Origin: Rhizobium grahamii CCGE 502
GTDB lineage: Bacteria; Pseudomonadota; Alphaproteobacteria; Rhizobiales; Rhizobiaceae
Reading direction: 5' to 3'
DNA length: 64,000 nucleotides
NCBI RefSeq assembly: GCF_000298315.2
Contig: NZ_AEYE02000017.1
Span: forward strand, 21,617-85,616
Shown here: one piece after another, positions 35,945 through 45,508 of the stretch
Layout of the letters: every line of letters begins with the position of its first letter
Numbering within the stretch: the stretch's first letter is position 1
Position numbers and translations under genes: made by a program
The notes under the pieces: generated by a model
What the model was told of the DNA's origin: nothing
The model's database searches: none
The model's input: only the letters and a program-made list of their open reading frames with translations

Positions 35945-36349
35945 GTGGCTCAAGTCAGACAGGCAACATCGACGGTAAGCCGTCAGCGCGAGCGCAGGGA
36001 ATGCGTCGTGCACACTCGCTTCGCCTCCACGGAATGGATCGCGGCGCAGCGTGCCGCGAGGCACGCCGGCATGACATTGTCGGCCTTTATTCGATCGCTG
36101 GCACTTGATGGCGCTGACGTTCTTCCGTTTCTCACCGAGGAGGATCGGGCCGTTTTCGAACCGCTTCACCATGACCTCAGGACAATCGGTGTGAACCTGA
36201 ACGATCTGGTTCGGCTTTCTAAGCAGCACAACGTCTCGCCTGATATCGCCATCGTGCTAAGCGATCTCCAGCTCCTTCTCGTCGGGCTCAAGCTTGAGCT
36301 TCGACGACTTGCGGCCCGACCGGGACGGAAGATCAGGGAGCGCGATTGA
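35945..36349 (+). CDS. mobC: MobC-like relaxosome accessory protein
   Basis: A 134-residue protein with an RHH-type N-terminal domain (ERRECVVHTRFASTEWIAAQ, GMTLSAFIRSLAL) and a MobC-like C-terminus (LHHDLRTIGVNLNDLVRLSK, LSDLQLLLVGLKLELRR). MobC proteins bind oriT and help the relaxase open the DNA. GTG start 35945, needed to keep the N-terminal strand. The stop TGA overlaps the relaxase ATG (TGATG), so the two are coupled. Confidence 0.85.
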   Translation: MAQVRQATSTVSRQRERRECVVHTRFASTEWIAAQRAARHAGMTLSAFIRSLALDGADVLPFLTEEDRAVFEPLHHDLRTIGVNLNDLVRLSKQHNVSPDIAIVLSDLQLLLVGLKLELRRLAARPGRKIRERD

Positions 36350-38640
36350 TGGAGATCTTTCTCGGCGCCTTTACCGAGGAATGGGAACAGCGCAGAGCTG
36401 CCTATCTGCATGAGCGACTGGCCGGCAGGAAGACCAAAGACGAAGAGGAAAGGCTGCGCCGGCGCGGTATCCTTGATGACGATAGCCTGGTCCACCAGGC
36501 GTTGAGGTCGAAGACACGCGGTCGGCAGAGCCTGGCACGACATTCGCCGGCGCCTCGGCCGATGGCAACGCGCTTTACAGCACTAGCCGGCGGCAGTCAG
36601 CCGGCTGTGGTCAAGATGGCGTCGTTTGCCGGCGGTCGACGTCTGGGGGCGATGGCCAACTACATCTCCCGCGATGGCGAGCTTGTGATGGAGAACCAGC
36701 AAGGCGATAGGATGCAGGGTCGCGAGGCGCTGGCCGCACTTGCGGACGACTGGGCGCCAGTGATGGCCAATCGTGCCGAAAGCCGAGACATCGGCTGCTT
36801 TCGCATCGATGTCGCCAGCCAACCCGGCGATAAGCAGGCGCTGGATGTGTGGGCGGGGGAATTTGTTGCCTCGGCGCTCGGCGACCGGTCGTTCGCCTTC
36901 GCAGTGAGCGAGCGGCAGGGACAGTACCGCATCGACGGCGTGGTGGTATTGCGCGATCGCAGCGGCGAGCGGCTGAGTGCCGACGCCAAGGCAGAGGAGA
37001 TCATTCAGCGCCGCATGGCTGAGCAAGGCGGGGCGTCTGCCGAAGACGTCCAGTTCCGCTTTACCGGTTACGGCAACGGCGTCGACTATGGCGCGGCCAG
37101 GCTGCGCCAGCTGGTGGAGGACTCCGCGGGTGCCGTCATGACCGACCGCGGCGAAACGATTGCCGATGCCAAAAGGGCCGGCGAACTCGTGCAACTGCAG
37201 TGGCGCGGGGAGCTTCATAGTCGCAAACCCCGGGATGTCATGCATCTTGTGATGTCGGCGAGATCAGGAACCGATGCCGAGGCGTTTCGCTCGGCAGCCC
37301 GGGAGTTCCTGGCAGCAGAATTCCGGCACCACCGCTATGTCTTTTCCCTTCACGATCCGGCCCGAGATCCAAAGGGCGAATTGGAAGGCGGCAAGCGACC
37401 CCACGTGCACGTCCACGCGATAGTTGCCATGCAATCCGAGGATGGCGAGCGCGTCGAAACGTCAATCGCATCGTTCCGGCGCTGGCGCGAAAGCCTGGCG
37501 GAACATGCACGGGCCCACGGCATTCGCATGGAGATGACGGATCGTCGTGAGCAGGCAAGCGCGCCAGCCTTCAACCAAAGCCAGGTGCGCCCGATCAGTC
37601 ATGACGGTCGAACCGAGCATGAGGGAACCTCGGCACATGGGCGGCGGCGATACCAAGACAAGCGGCGCGAGGTTCCCACCATGGCCAGAACGGCTGCAAG
37701 CCTCGCGTATAGCCGCGGCGTTCACATGCAATGGTCGGAGCTCGCCCGCGGCAATGCCGACCCTGACATTCGGGCCTTCGCCGATCGGCAGGTTGCGCGT
37801 CTGGAGACAGCGCTCGGGCGTCGCGAACCGAAAACACTCGGCCGGCAAAGCGCTGATCAGTCCCAAGATCAATTGCGGACTGTTCTTCTCTCCCTATCAA
37901 GACTGGCGGAGGTCGGTTCCATGAAAGTGATGACACGATCCGAATTCGACGCGTACGAGCAAAGGGTGGAGGCAAGTCTGTCTCGCGCTGAACGCCTGAT
38001 GCAGGAAGAGCAGCGCGATCTCTTCCAGGAGATTGCCGCTGCCGCGCGTGAACATGTCGGCGTGCGCCGCGAAATCGTGGAGCAGGCGGAACGAACACCT
38101 GATCGATCGCCACAGAACAGGCCAGAACAGCGGCGCGACGATGCCAACAGCCGGGACGAGGCTGTCGCGCGCCATGGATTCCAAGCTGTCGAGGTCGCCA
38201 ACCGCATCCTCGCGGAAATCGATCACTATCGAGAAAAGCTTGCCGGCACCGAAGGCGGAGACCACCCCGAGAAACGATCGCTGAGTGCGAGCCTCCACCT
38301 TGCGCTCGCAAGCGCGGCAGCACTTTGTGTCGATGGCAACGACGTCATTTGGGAAGCCGCTGAAAGCGACGAGGAGTTGCGGCTTGAGATCGAACGGGCC
38401 GAACGCTCCCGTGACAGAACCAAAGCCCCGAGTGGGCCGGCGATGGAATCCCAGGCCGCCTCACCCTTCAGGGATCATGCCGATAGGACTGCGAATGGTG
38501 CGGAGGAACGCCGTCGCTCACCGGCAGAGAATGCCAGGGGATTAGACCACGTTGCCCATCCCGATCCCACCGAGGAGCACGGGCAGCGAATGGACGGGCA
38601 AGACCGTGAGCGGCGTGAGGATGACGAATACGACCGCTAG
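36349..38640 (+). CDS. MOBP-type relaxase
   Basis: A 763-residue relaxase/mobilisation nuclease. Candidate nucleophile Tyr at about residue 105 in GAMANYISRDGE (motif I), and motif III with three His in KRPHVHVHAIVAM (~348-360). An unusual ~75-residue segment precedes motif I (for example EEWEQRRAAYLHERLAGRKT). The C-terminal half is long, charged and largely helical with coiled-coil-like stretches (ERLMQEEQRDLFQEIAAAAR). It would nick the adjacent oriT and pilot the DNA through VirD4/VirB. Confidence 0.88.
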   Translation: MEIFLGAFTEEWEQRRAAYLHERLAGRKTKDEEERLRRRGILDDDSLVHQALRSKTRGRQSLARHSPAPRPMATRFTALAGGSQPAVVKMASFAGGRRLGAMANYISRDGELVMENQQGDRMQGREALAALADDWAPVMANRAESRDIGCFRIDVASQPGDKQALDVWAGEFVASALGDRSFAFAVSERQGQYRIDGVVVLRDRSGERLSADAKAEEIIQRRMAEQGGASAEDVQFRFTGYGNGVDYGAARLRQLVEDSAGAVMTDRGETIADAKRAGELVQLQWRGELHSRKPRDVMHLVMSARSGTDAEAFRSAAREFLAAEFRHHRYVFSLHDPARDPKGELEGGKRPHVHVHAIVAMQSEDGERVETSIASFRRWRESLAEHARAHGIRMEMTDRREQASAPAFNQSQVRPISHDGRTEHEGTSAHGRRRYQDKRREVPTMARTAASLAYSRGVHMQWSELARGNADPDIRAFADRQVARLETALGRREPKTLGRQSADQSQDQLRTVLLSLSRLAEVGSMKVMTRSEFDAYEQRVEASLSRAERLMQEEQRDLFQEIAAAAREHVGVRREIVEQAERTPDRSPQNRPEQRRDDANSRDEAVARHGFQAVEVANRILAEIDHYREKLAGTEGGDHPEKRSLSASLHLALASAAALCVDGNDVIWEAAESDEELRLEIERAERSRDRTKAPSGPAMESQAASPFRDHADRTANGAEERRRSPAENARGLDHVAHPDPTEEHGQRMDGQDRERREDDEYDR

Positions 38641-38703
38641 CTGCGGCATCTCGCGTTGCCGCTTTTGATTGTATCAATGGCAACATTCGCGTAAAAGGTA
38701 TAA

Positions 38704-39314
38704 GTGCGAAATGACCATGGAACCGCTACGATGGATGCGATTCACACCGAAGGCTTTGACGCTGCTTTGACACTGACCGACCACATCAAGCATTTGCCGG
38801 AGCGGAAGCGGCGGGAACTGGCCCGCGTGCTGGAGATCGTGTTCTCCGAAGTTCAGCAGTTCCAGTCCACGAAACTGTCCGACAAGAAGAAGGCCGGCAA
38901 GATCCTCAAGGTGGTCCTCTATGGCTCGTTCGCGCGTGGCGACTGGGGATTGGTGCCGAACTTATGCTTGGAAGGGAAATTTGGCGCGATGGCGCTTTCA
39001 TGCTCCATCAAGCCACCGAACGTGCCTATCATTGCGCATTGTTGACCCTCACCCTCTATAGCCCGAAGTCGCATCGCATCAAGGTGCTGCGGTCTCGCGC
39101 AGAGGGAGTGGAGCCGCGCCTAATTGCGGCCTGGCCGAGGGACAGCAGGTTTGCGCGTCGATGCTTCGAGCTGCTGTCTCGCGCCTACGTCGAAGCCAGA
39201 TACTCCGCGCAATACGAAATCACGCCAGAGGAACTTGCCTGGTTGACGGCACGGGTCAGGAGCCTGCAGGAGGTTGTCAAAATAGTCTGCCTCGAACATC
39301 TGTCCGACGAGTAG
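38704..39314 (+). pseudogene. Nucleotidyltransferase-HEPN gene with internal deletion
   Basis: The first frame (38704 to about 38960) gives LPERKRRELARVLEIVFSEV and GKILKVVLYGSFARGDW, the start of a minimal nucleotidyltransferase, then turns into unrelated sequence. The second frame (from about 38964) gives a HEPN domain, WRDGAFMLHQATERAYHCAL and LTLYSPKSHRIKVLRSRAEG, ending CLEHLSDE. The catalytic Asp pair and linker that normally lie between are missing, and the frames differ, so a deletion of roughly 100-150 codons joined the ends near 38950. Confidence 0.78.
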
Positions 39315-39561
39315 TTTGCCGACGCCCACTGCCACAGGATGGGCGTAGCAGCTTCAACCAATGATGAGTTTGTTACCGAAGCGCAACGTCTGGCGATCAA
39401 AAAAACCGTTTGGCGCCACCCACCTGAACTTCGAGATTGATCGACTCAAACAAGAATAAAAGGCTCGCGTCAGCGGCTAGCTTCTGCGCGGGCCGAGAGG
39501 AAATCAGTCGGACCGGCCCCAGCCCTCGGGCCCAGGTTCAATCGAAAGGGAATGGATCCCA

Positions 39562-40470
39562 ATGACTTTCCGGATGGCTTTGTTGACCTCCGCCGCGGCA
39601 TTTGCTGCTGCGTCCACGCCAGTCTTCGCTGCTGATACAATCGTTGCAGCAGAACCCGAACCGGTTGAATACGTCCGCGTCTGCGACGCCTATGGCACTG
39701 GGCACTTCTACATCCCTGGCACCGAAACCTGCCTCAAGGTCAGCGGTTACCTGCGTTTTGAAGTCTATGCCGGCCCGGATGAGAAGGGTACCTCGGACTG
39801 GAACGCTCGTACGCGCGCCCACGTGCAGTTTACGGCCAAGAGCGACACCGAATATGGCCCGCTCACCGGGGTGATCGTGATACGTAACAATGGTGACAAT
39901 GCCGAGACGAACTCGATCCTGGACTCGGCCTACATCGCTACCAGTATGAAAGCGGCGACTTCTACGCTGGCATCACCGTCGACGAGCTGGAAGACGGCTA
40001 TTACAAGCCCGGTGAAAACCCGAACAATGTCGGTGTCGGCCTCGGCATTGGCGGCAAAGCCGGATCGATCAGCTACCAGCTCATCGGCAGCTACGACACC
40101 GACAACGAAGACGGTGCCGTTCGCGGCATGCTCTTTGCCGACATCGGTCCGGGTACGCTCCGTCTGGCAGCTGTCTATGCTTCTGGCCCGAACTCCTACT
40201 ACTCCCAGTCGTAATGGACTGTGGCTGCTGAGTACGCATACAAGGCCACCGAAAAGTGGACCATCACTCCGATGGCCCAGTACTTCGGCAATTACGTGCC
40301 TGATCTCGGTACTTTCAGTGGCGACTCGTTCGACGGCTTGGGCGACGCATGGAAGGTCGGCATCACGATTGACTATCAGATTGCTGACAACCTCTATGCC
40401 AAGGCGACGGCCGATTACACTGATCCTGACGACGCTGACGACATAACCAAGGGTTTCAGCGCTCGTTCTG
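39562..40470 (+). pseudogene. RopA-type outer-membrane porin, broken
   Basis: The N-terminus is a rhizobial porin with signal peptide and PEPVEYVRVCDAYGTGHFYI with PGTETCLKVSGYLRF. Near 39938 the frame shifts (one base short); the other frame continues YESGDFYAGITVDELEDGYY and KPGENPNNVGVGLGIGGKAG, meets an in-frame TAA at 40212, and goes on WTVAAEYAYKATEKWTITPM and YAKATADYTDPDDADDITKG. The usual C-terminal Phe end is missing and some of the middle seems deleted. The gene cannot give a full porin. Confidence 0.88.
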
Positions 40471-40730
40471 ATTCCTGCCGGCGCCCTCATAATTGGGGCG
40501 CCGTTCAATCCCATCGGTCAAACGTGTTCTTGTTTTACTGCTCCATTTGATGCGACGCGGCACGTCGGTGCCGTATTCGGCTTCGAAGCCCATTCATGGG
40601 ATCGAAGTGAGCGGATACCGCTCCCGGACAACTTGGAGATGGACGCTGCGAGCCTCGGCCGATGGCGAGTGACGCTCTCAACGCCCGCGGGTTTTGATGA
40701 CCTGTGACCGGACACTCGCAGCTTGCGCGA

Positions 40731-41306
40731 CTACGCCAGTTCTCTGAAGGTAATAGAATATCGCAGCTGTTCAACCGGAGGGATGGAATGTTCCCATTCC
40801 GTCCGCGAGGGACCTGAGAGAAGATATGCGGACCCAGCCGCCGCGCTGATAGATCTTCGCTCCCACTTGCCGGCCATACGTCGGCGAAATCTAAATGTGC
40901 ATGAAGACAAGAGCGATACACCGACCACACGGCCGAACGTCATTTTGTCCCTGTGCCAGCCAATTGGCGCGCCAGGTGAATATTCAGTGATGAGCGCCTG
41001 CTGGAGCTTAGTTGGCTCCATTTCAGCAAACTTCGCAGCAATCTCGCGAACCGGCAAGAGAAAATCGGGAAACGGATCGGCGGGTCGCAAGGTCTGGCTG
41101 TCGAAGTCGAACTTCCATCCAAATGAAATGACCTTCCGCTTTCCCTCGAAACCATGAAAATCGAAAGGCTTGAATGGAAGAGCGCGGATTGTCTCTAGAA
41201 TCTCATCCTGAGCATCTTTGGAGAGGATTTCCGGCGCATACCGGAAGCCAGTTGGTAAGCTCGTACCGGTCGTTGTGGGTTCTCCAAAGAGGTCGTGCTG
41301 AATCAA
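40731..41306 (-). CDS. alkB: AlkB-like 2-oxoglutarate/Fe(II) dioxygenase
   Basis: About 191 residues. Iron ligands HxD in GAPIGWHRDKMTFG and the distal His in TEWEHSIPP, followed by QLRYSITFRELA with the two Arg of the 2-oxoglutarate site; LITEYSPG precedes HxD. AlkB proteins repair alkylated bases by oxidative demethylation. No ATG start: I favour TTG 41306 with GGGA upstream; the frame is open to 41336. Confidence 0.88.
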   Translation of the reverse strand: MIQHDLFGEPTTTGTSLPTGFRYAPEILSKDAQDEILETIRALPFKPFDFHGFEGKRKVISFGWKFDFDSQTLRPADPFPDFLLPVREIAAKFAEMEPTKLQQALITEYSPGAPIGWHRDKMTFGRVVGVSLLSSCTFRFRRRMAGKWERRSISAAAGSAYLLSGPSRTEWEHSIPPVEQLRYSITFRELA

Positions 41307-42148
41307 GATAATCCCGACTAGAAGCTGGGCTGGCAAAATATAGCGACGGAAAACGCCGGGGCACTAAACTGATGGCACGGGCGTATCCGCTAGCCAACAT
41401 GTAGGAAGGCTGTCATTTATCTGCAACCTGCACCTAAGCTTCGCAGCTGCCCCTGACGGTCTAGACCTCGTCTGCAGCAAGCGTTTGAACACTTGCGCTA
41501 CGGAGCCCCTGGCGTTGCTCAGACTGCGCCACCAAAGCCAGCGTTCACTGTCGGACTATGCGCCTTTCTGCTAAGCCGCGTCCACTATAGAGATCGGAGA
41601 TCCCTCGTGACCGCATACTGGACCTCCTGAGAAGCCGGTATTCAAACCAAGGTTAGCTCGCATGGATCGCGGCGTAGTAGCTGGTCATCCTGACAATGCT
41701 CAGCTTTGCGGCTGGTGTTAAATCATCGCGCGCTTGCGAACCATCTCCCGGAAGGTGCAACCCGGACGTCGCCCGTCGGTCATAGGACCTGTCAGCTGCG
41801 CAAATCGTGAAATTGGCGTTGCGCGGGAGCACCGGCCCGTCCTCATCGAAAACAGTCCAGAGTTGATGAGCCTCCCCTCGACACGCCGTGCACTCTTGAT
41901 CTCCCTCGTTGGCCGCCAGAACTTTAGGACCTTCGTCCAACTTGCCGATCTTCGTCCTGCGCGTAAAGTTCAGTTGCCCTAATCGCTGTGTGATTGGGCA
42001 GGACACCGGGAGGTCTTCGATCGCCAGCCCTATCCCGTCGAAGGCTTCCCGGCGCTACTTCGTGGCCTCTGCCCAACACCAGAGATCGCGCTGGTTCAAG
42101 GTTTTCCTTCCCGTTGAGACGATCGGTCCCTCGGGCTGATGAACATCA
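41307..42148. other. About 840 bases without a supported gene
   Basis: Opposed ORFs at 41653-42006 (minus) and 41734-41982 (plus) overlap and neither has a recognised pattern or a good ribosome-binding site. The rest is not coding as far as I can see. Confidence 0.35.
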
Positions 42149-42445
42149 ATGTGGGACAAGCGGGTGCGTGACTCATTCAATGGCATGACGATCGAAGAGA
42201 GGTATCAGATCTGCGAGCTGTTGATCTGTGTGCTCGACAAGATTCGCAAACAGCCTCGATACGAGGGGGATGATCAACTCTATGAGTCTGTAGAAGAAAT
42301 GTTCAGGACAATCCGTGACGAACTGCCGTTGCTTATCGAGAGCGACGGAGCCGCCGCCGGAAAGATCCTGAAAAAGGCGACCGAACTTGTTGTTGAAGTA
42401 TATAGCGCCCGTGGCGACCCCCTCGCCTCCTTCTCGATCCATTAA
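42149..42445 (+). CDS. Hypothetical helical protein
   Basis: A 98-residue ORF with protein-like composition: MTIEERYQICELLICVLDKI, YESVEEMFRTIRDELPLLIE, and AAAGKILKKATELVVEVYSA. It may start at ATG 42149 or 42185; neither has a strong ribosome-binding site. No family recognised, no signal or membrane segment. Confidence 0.5.
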   Translation: MWDKRVRDSFNGMTIEERYQICELLICVLDKIRKQPRYEGDDQLYESVEEMFRTIRDELPLLIESDGAAAGKILKKATELVVEVYSARGDPLASFSIH

Positions 42446-42966
42446 GAAACAGCACGCATGTCTACGCCTGTGCCGCGACCTGCCCGCCCATACGAGCGCT
42501 CGTCGCATCGAACCCTGTTCTGGCAAGGCCGGGTGGATTTAGAAGCTTTCGTGCCGCGCACGGGGCAGTGCCGTTCATGCGGAAACCATGAGCTTTGGAG
42601 AGCCCAGGGTGGGCGTTGAAGCTTCATTGCGCATCACGTTTCAAAGTGTCTAAAGATTCGCCCGCCCCGGAAAGCGGCGTTGACCGAGCGGCCGGCCAAC
42701 ATGTCCCCGTTCCAAAAGCCAGATTTGAAGCTGCACCAGGCTGTTGTATCCGCTCATTTCATAGTCAGTGCATTCCACCCCACCACCAACACTCGCAGGC
42801 TGTTTTTTTCGGGCAGGAAAACCGCCGCCTGCGTCTTTAATCCCTCATCTCTTCGTGATGAGCAGAACACGTGAAGGTGCCCCTGCTCTATTCAGAACTA
42901 CTCGCGGAGCGGGAGCAGCGGCCAGAAGCGGGCAGTTCGCCCGGTACGGATCTTGCAAGGTTACCG
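42446..42966. other. About 520 bases, no supported gene
   Basis: Short overlapping ORFs only. The frame of the downstream DUF982 gene is open back to 42871, but that segment lacks family similarity. Confidence 0.35.
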
Positions 42967-43260
42967 ATGTATGAAGGCGAGCGAAGGGCGAATGTAATGA
43001 TTTGGCACAGACATGGCGATTTTGCCCCTCTGATGCTTGTAATGGGCGCTCCGCAAAAATACAGGCTGATCAGCACTCTTGGTGATGTCGCCGAGGCGTT
43101 GATTGGCATTTGGCCAAGTGATGACGGCGAGGAATATGTCGTTGCTGTCAGGATATGTCTCGAAGCAATCCATGGGAAGCTATCGCCCAATGAAGCGCGC
43201 TCCGCCCTCATCCGGGCAGCTGAAGAGGCTGGAATCCCGGTGATAACAGTCGTTCATTGA
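42967..43260 (+). CDS. DUF982 family protein
   Basis: A 97-residue protein with the DUF982 pattern: YRLISTLGDVAEALIGIWPS, EEYVVAVRICLEAIHGKLSP, and NEARSALIRAAEEAGIPV. Such small proteins are numerous in rhizobial genomes, especially on plasmids; function unknown. ATG 42967 was preferred because family members start near this point; GTG 42871 is possible. Confidence 0.78.
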   Translation: MYEGERRANVMIWHRHGDFAPLMLVMGAPQKYRLISTLGDVAEALIGIWPSDDGEEYVVAVRICLEAIHGKLSPNEARSALIRAAEEAGIPVITVVH

Positions 43261-43603
43261 TCTCGATCTTCTCAATCTTTTCGACGGCTACGAGCAAGCC
43301 GGGACGCCGCCAGAAAGGCCGCTACCGGCCTGCGGCGCCGAGCCACTTGCTCACATGGTCATCACGTTCTATCAAAGCTGGAACACATGGCCGTTGTCGG
43401 CATTCAGGCCGGCTTTCGGAGCCGAATTCAGCCTCGTCGTGCGGCGATCAAGTCATCTTCGCCTCGAGACCCGGTTCTACTTCGCGACGACGGAGACGCC
43501 AAAGATAGTCGCGAGCTCGTATTTCAATAAGCCTGTACGCGAGCGTACATTGAAACCGTGCTTGTGAGAGCAAACGTCATACCGTACACCAATAAAAAGT
43601 GTC
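43261..43603. other. Intergenic stretch of about 340 bases
   Basis: An ORF at 43355-43567 is protein-like only in part and has no clear ribosome-binding site. No repeats or RNA genes seen. Confidence 0.3.
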
Positions 43604-44179
43604 ATGTCGTTCAAAAAAGCCTTTCTTGTTCTGCTCCCTAGCCTTTACGCAATTCATGACGTCCAACAAAAAATCGGCAAAGACGGGAAATGCCAGACCC
43701 AAGATCTGCTGCAACGCCTTGCTGCCCAGCCAGAGAAACTATTCGCAGGCAAGTTCCGCCAACAATGTGCCGCCTTGTGCTTCCGCTATAGGGATGACGG
43801 TTCCACGATTGAAATTCTGGTTATCACATCGCGCGACAGCGGGCGCTGGATCATCCCAAAGGGATGGCCCATGGAAGGCAAAGCACCACATGAGGCTGCA
43901 GCAATCGAAGCGTGGGAAGAAGCAGGAGTGAGGGGGAAGGTCAGAAAGAAGCCGGTTGGCAGATATACGTACCTGAAGCTTCTGGGCGACGGCGAGGTCG
44001 TGCCCCGTATAGTTGATGTCTTTCAGATCGAAGTCAAAAAGAAGTACGAGACGTTCGAGGAACGTGGGGAACGCGTTCTGGCATGGGTATCACCGGACGA
44101 AGCAGCGCGCAGGGTCCGCGAAGTTGCGCTCAAGTCTATGCTGGTGGAGTTCACACCCAGGGGTGCGCGGCGGAATTGA
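43604..44179 (+). CDS. NUDIX hydrolase with altered NUDIX box
   Basis: A 191-residue protein with a NUDIX fold: QCAALCFRYRDDGSTIEILV, SGRWIIPKGWPMEGKAPHEA and AAIEAWEEAGVRGKV. Against the consensus GX5EX7REUXEEXGU, the first Glu is Lys and the Arg is Ile, while the EExG metal-binding pair is kept. Similar PKGWP-type boxes occur in a rhizobial subgroup of diadenosine/inositol polyphosphate-like hydrolases, so activity is possible. The first ~45 residues are unassigned. Confidence 0.85.
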   Translation: MSFKKAFLVLLPSLYAIHDVQQKIGKDGKCQTQDLLQRLAAQPEKLFAGKFRQQCAALCFRYRDDGSTIEILVITSRDSGRWIIPKGWPMEGKAPHEAAAIEAWEEAGVRGKVRKKPVGRYTYLKLLGDGEVVPRIVDVFQIEVKKKYETFEERGERVLAWVSPDEAARRVREVALKSMLVEFTPRGARRN

Positions 44180-44475
44180 CGAATCACCGACCGACTTACG
44201 CAGCAGCCGAGTGCCGCGTCCGACTGAGAAACTTTAGTTGCACGAAGTAACCCTGTGTGATGATTGAAGACGGTGATCTGTCGACCGAGATTTCTCGGAA
44301 TTGCTGCTTTGGCATTCAAAATCAATGGGTTCTCAGACACTACCCGCAGTTTTATGGATCAAAGGATTGCTCCGCTGTCGGGCTCGGCCTGGTTGCGCTT
44401 GTGAGGGCACATGGATTGATGGGTTTGAATCCGACATGTAAGGTCCGGCGTAAAGATCGATCTGACGGAGGCGCA

Positions 44476-45276
44476 GTGAGGATCCTCATTATCAGCCGAA
44501 CAGGCGAGGAAAAAAGACGACAGTTTCAATTGCAACAAATGCAAAAAATGGGACTGGATTTCGAGTTTCTGGATGCGTTCGAAGCACGCGACCTTTCTAT
44601 GGAAGAATGCCAGGCCGCCGCAAACACCTGGCCAAGTCCAACGTTGCGCGAGGACATCGCCTGCTTCACCTCGCACAGGATTGCCTGGCAAATCGTCATC
44701 GAGCGGAACGAACGAACCCTGATCCTTGAAGACGACGCGGTGTTATCCTCGAGCTTTTCCGATGCGATCAGGAGCATCAAAGCCCGCAGCGACGACTGGG
44801 ACTGTGTTTACGATCTCGAGTTCGCGCCTCGCCCGCATATTCTTGCAAGATCACCTTCTTGGAGCGACGGTATCCATAGGGCGACGCGGATTTTTCAGAA
44901 CCGCGTCGGCAACGCTGCCTATGTGATCGGACCCCGAGCTGCTGCAAAAATGTTGGAGGATACGAAAAATTACGCCTTGGTCGATGCCTATTTCTGGCAC
45001 CGTTCGTGGTTGAAAGCCTATCAGATTGAACCAACGCCAGTCGTCCAAATGCAGTTCCTTGACGGCAGCGCCAACAGGTCCGTATTTTTGCGCAAATCGA
45101 TTGACCGAGCTTTCTTGCCGCAAAGCAGGCTGCGCAAGAATGTGATGCGGCTCTATCTTGAAAGTATCAAGGCGAGAAATCTGGTCAGGGGGTGGCTCGG
45201 CGGCGAAAAACGCCCGCTACAAATCGACCGGTCAAGCTTTGCGCCAGATCCCGATCTCGCGCTGACTTCCGGCTAA
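44476..45276 (+). CDS. Glycosyltransferase family 25 (LPS type)
   Basis: A 266-residue GT25-like enzyme: RILIISRTGEEKRRQFQLQQ, FLDAFEARDLSMEECQAAA, IACFTSHRIAWQIVIERNER, LILEDDAVLSSSFSDAI (DxD-like EDD) and VGNAAYVIGPRAAAKMLEDT. The family adds hexoses to lipopolysaccharide or glycoproteins. GTG 44476 with GGAGG five bases upstream is much better than a start at 44257. First gene of the glycan region. Confidence 0.87.
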   Translation: MRILIISRTGEEKRRQFQLQQMQKMGLDFEFLDAFEARDLSMEECQAAANTWPSPTLREDIACFTSHRIAWQIVIERNERTLILEDDAVLSSSFSDAIRSIKARSDDWDCVYDLEFAPRPHILARSPSWSDGIHRATRIFQNRVGNAAYVIGPRAAAKMLEDTKNYALVDAYFWHRSWLKAYQIEPTPVVQMQFLDGSANRSVFLRKSIDRAFLPQSRLRKNVMRLYLESIKARNLVRGWLGGEKRPLQIDRSSFAPDPDLALTSG

Positions 45277-45508
45277 TCAATGCTGTTGCTCCAGCACTCT
45301 TCCAGCAACCGCGCAACGACGTTATGACCAACACCATACCCCCTCGGTGACAGGCCGCCTCTTCTTGACAGGTTAATGCCAGGCGCATGGGCCCCATCTG
45401 CTGAGCTGAAATGACGACTGAGGTGTCAACCCTGCTTGTCTTTACGTTGGTGTGTTCAACGATCTATCGCGGAATGGATTTGCCTGGAATTTGATAGGAA
45501 TTCACAGC

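Noticed and set aside
39562-40446. Single 294-codon ORF taken as one protein
   Set aside because: Only the first third matches a porin; the rest is out of frame, with the true porin sequence in another frame.
40930-41000. AlkB gene assigned to the plus-strand ORF 40723-41157
   Set aside because: HxD and the Arg-containing motif occur only in the minus-strand frame.
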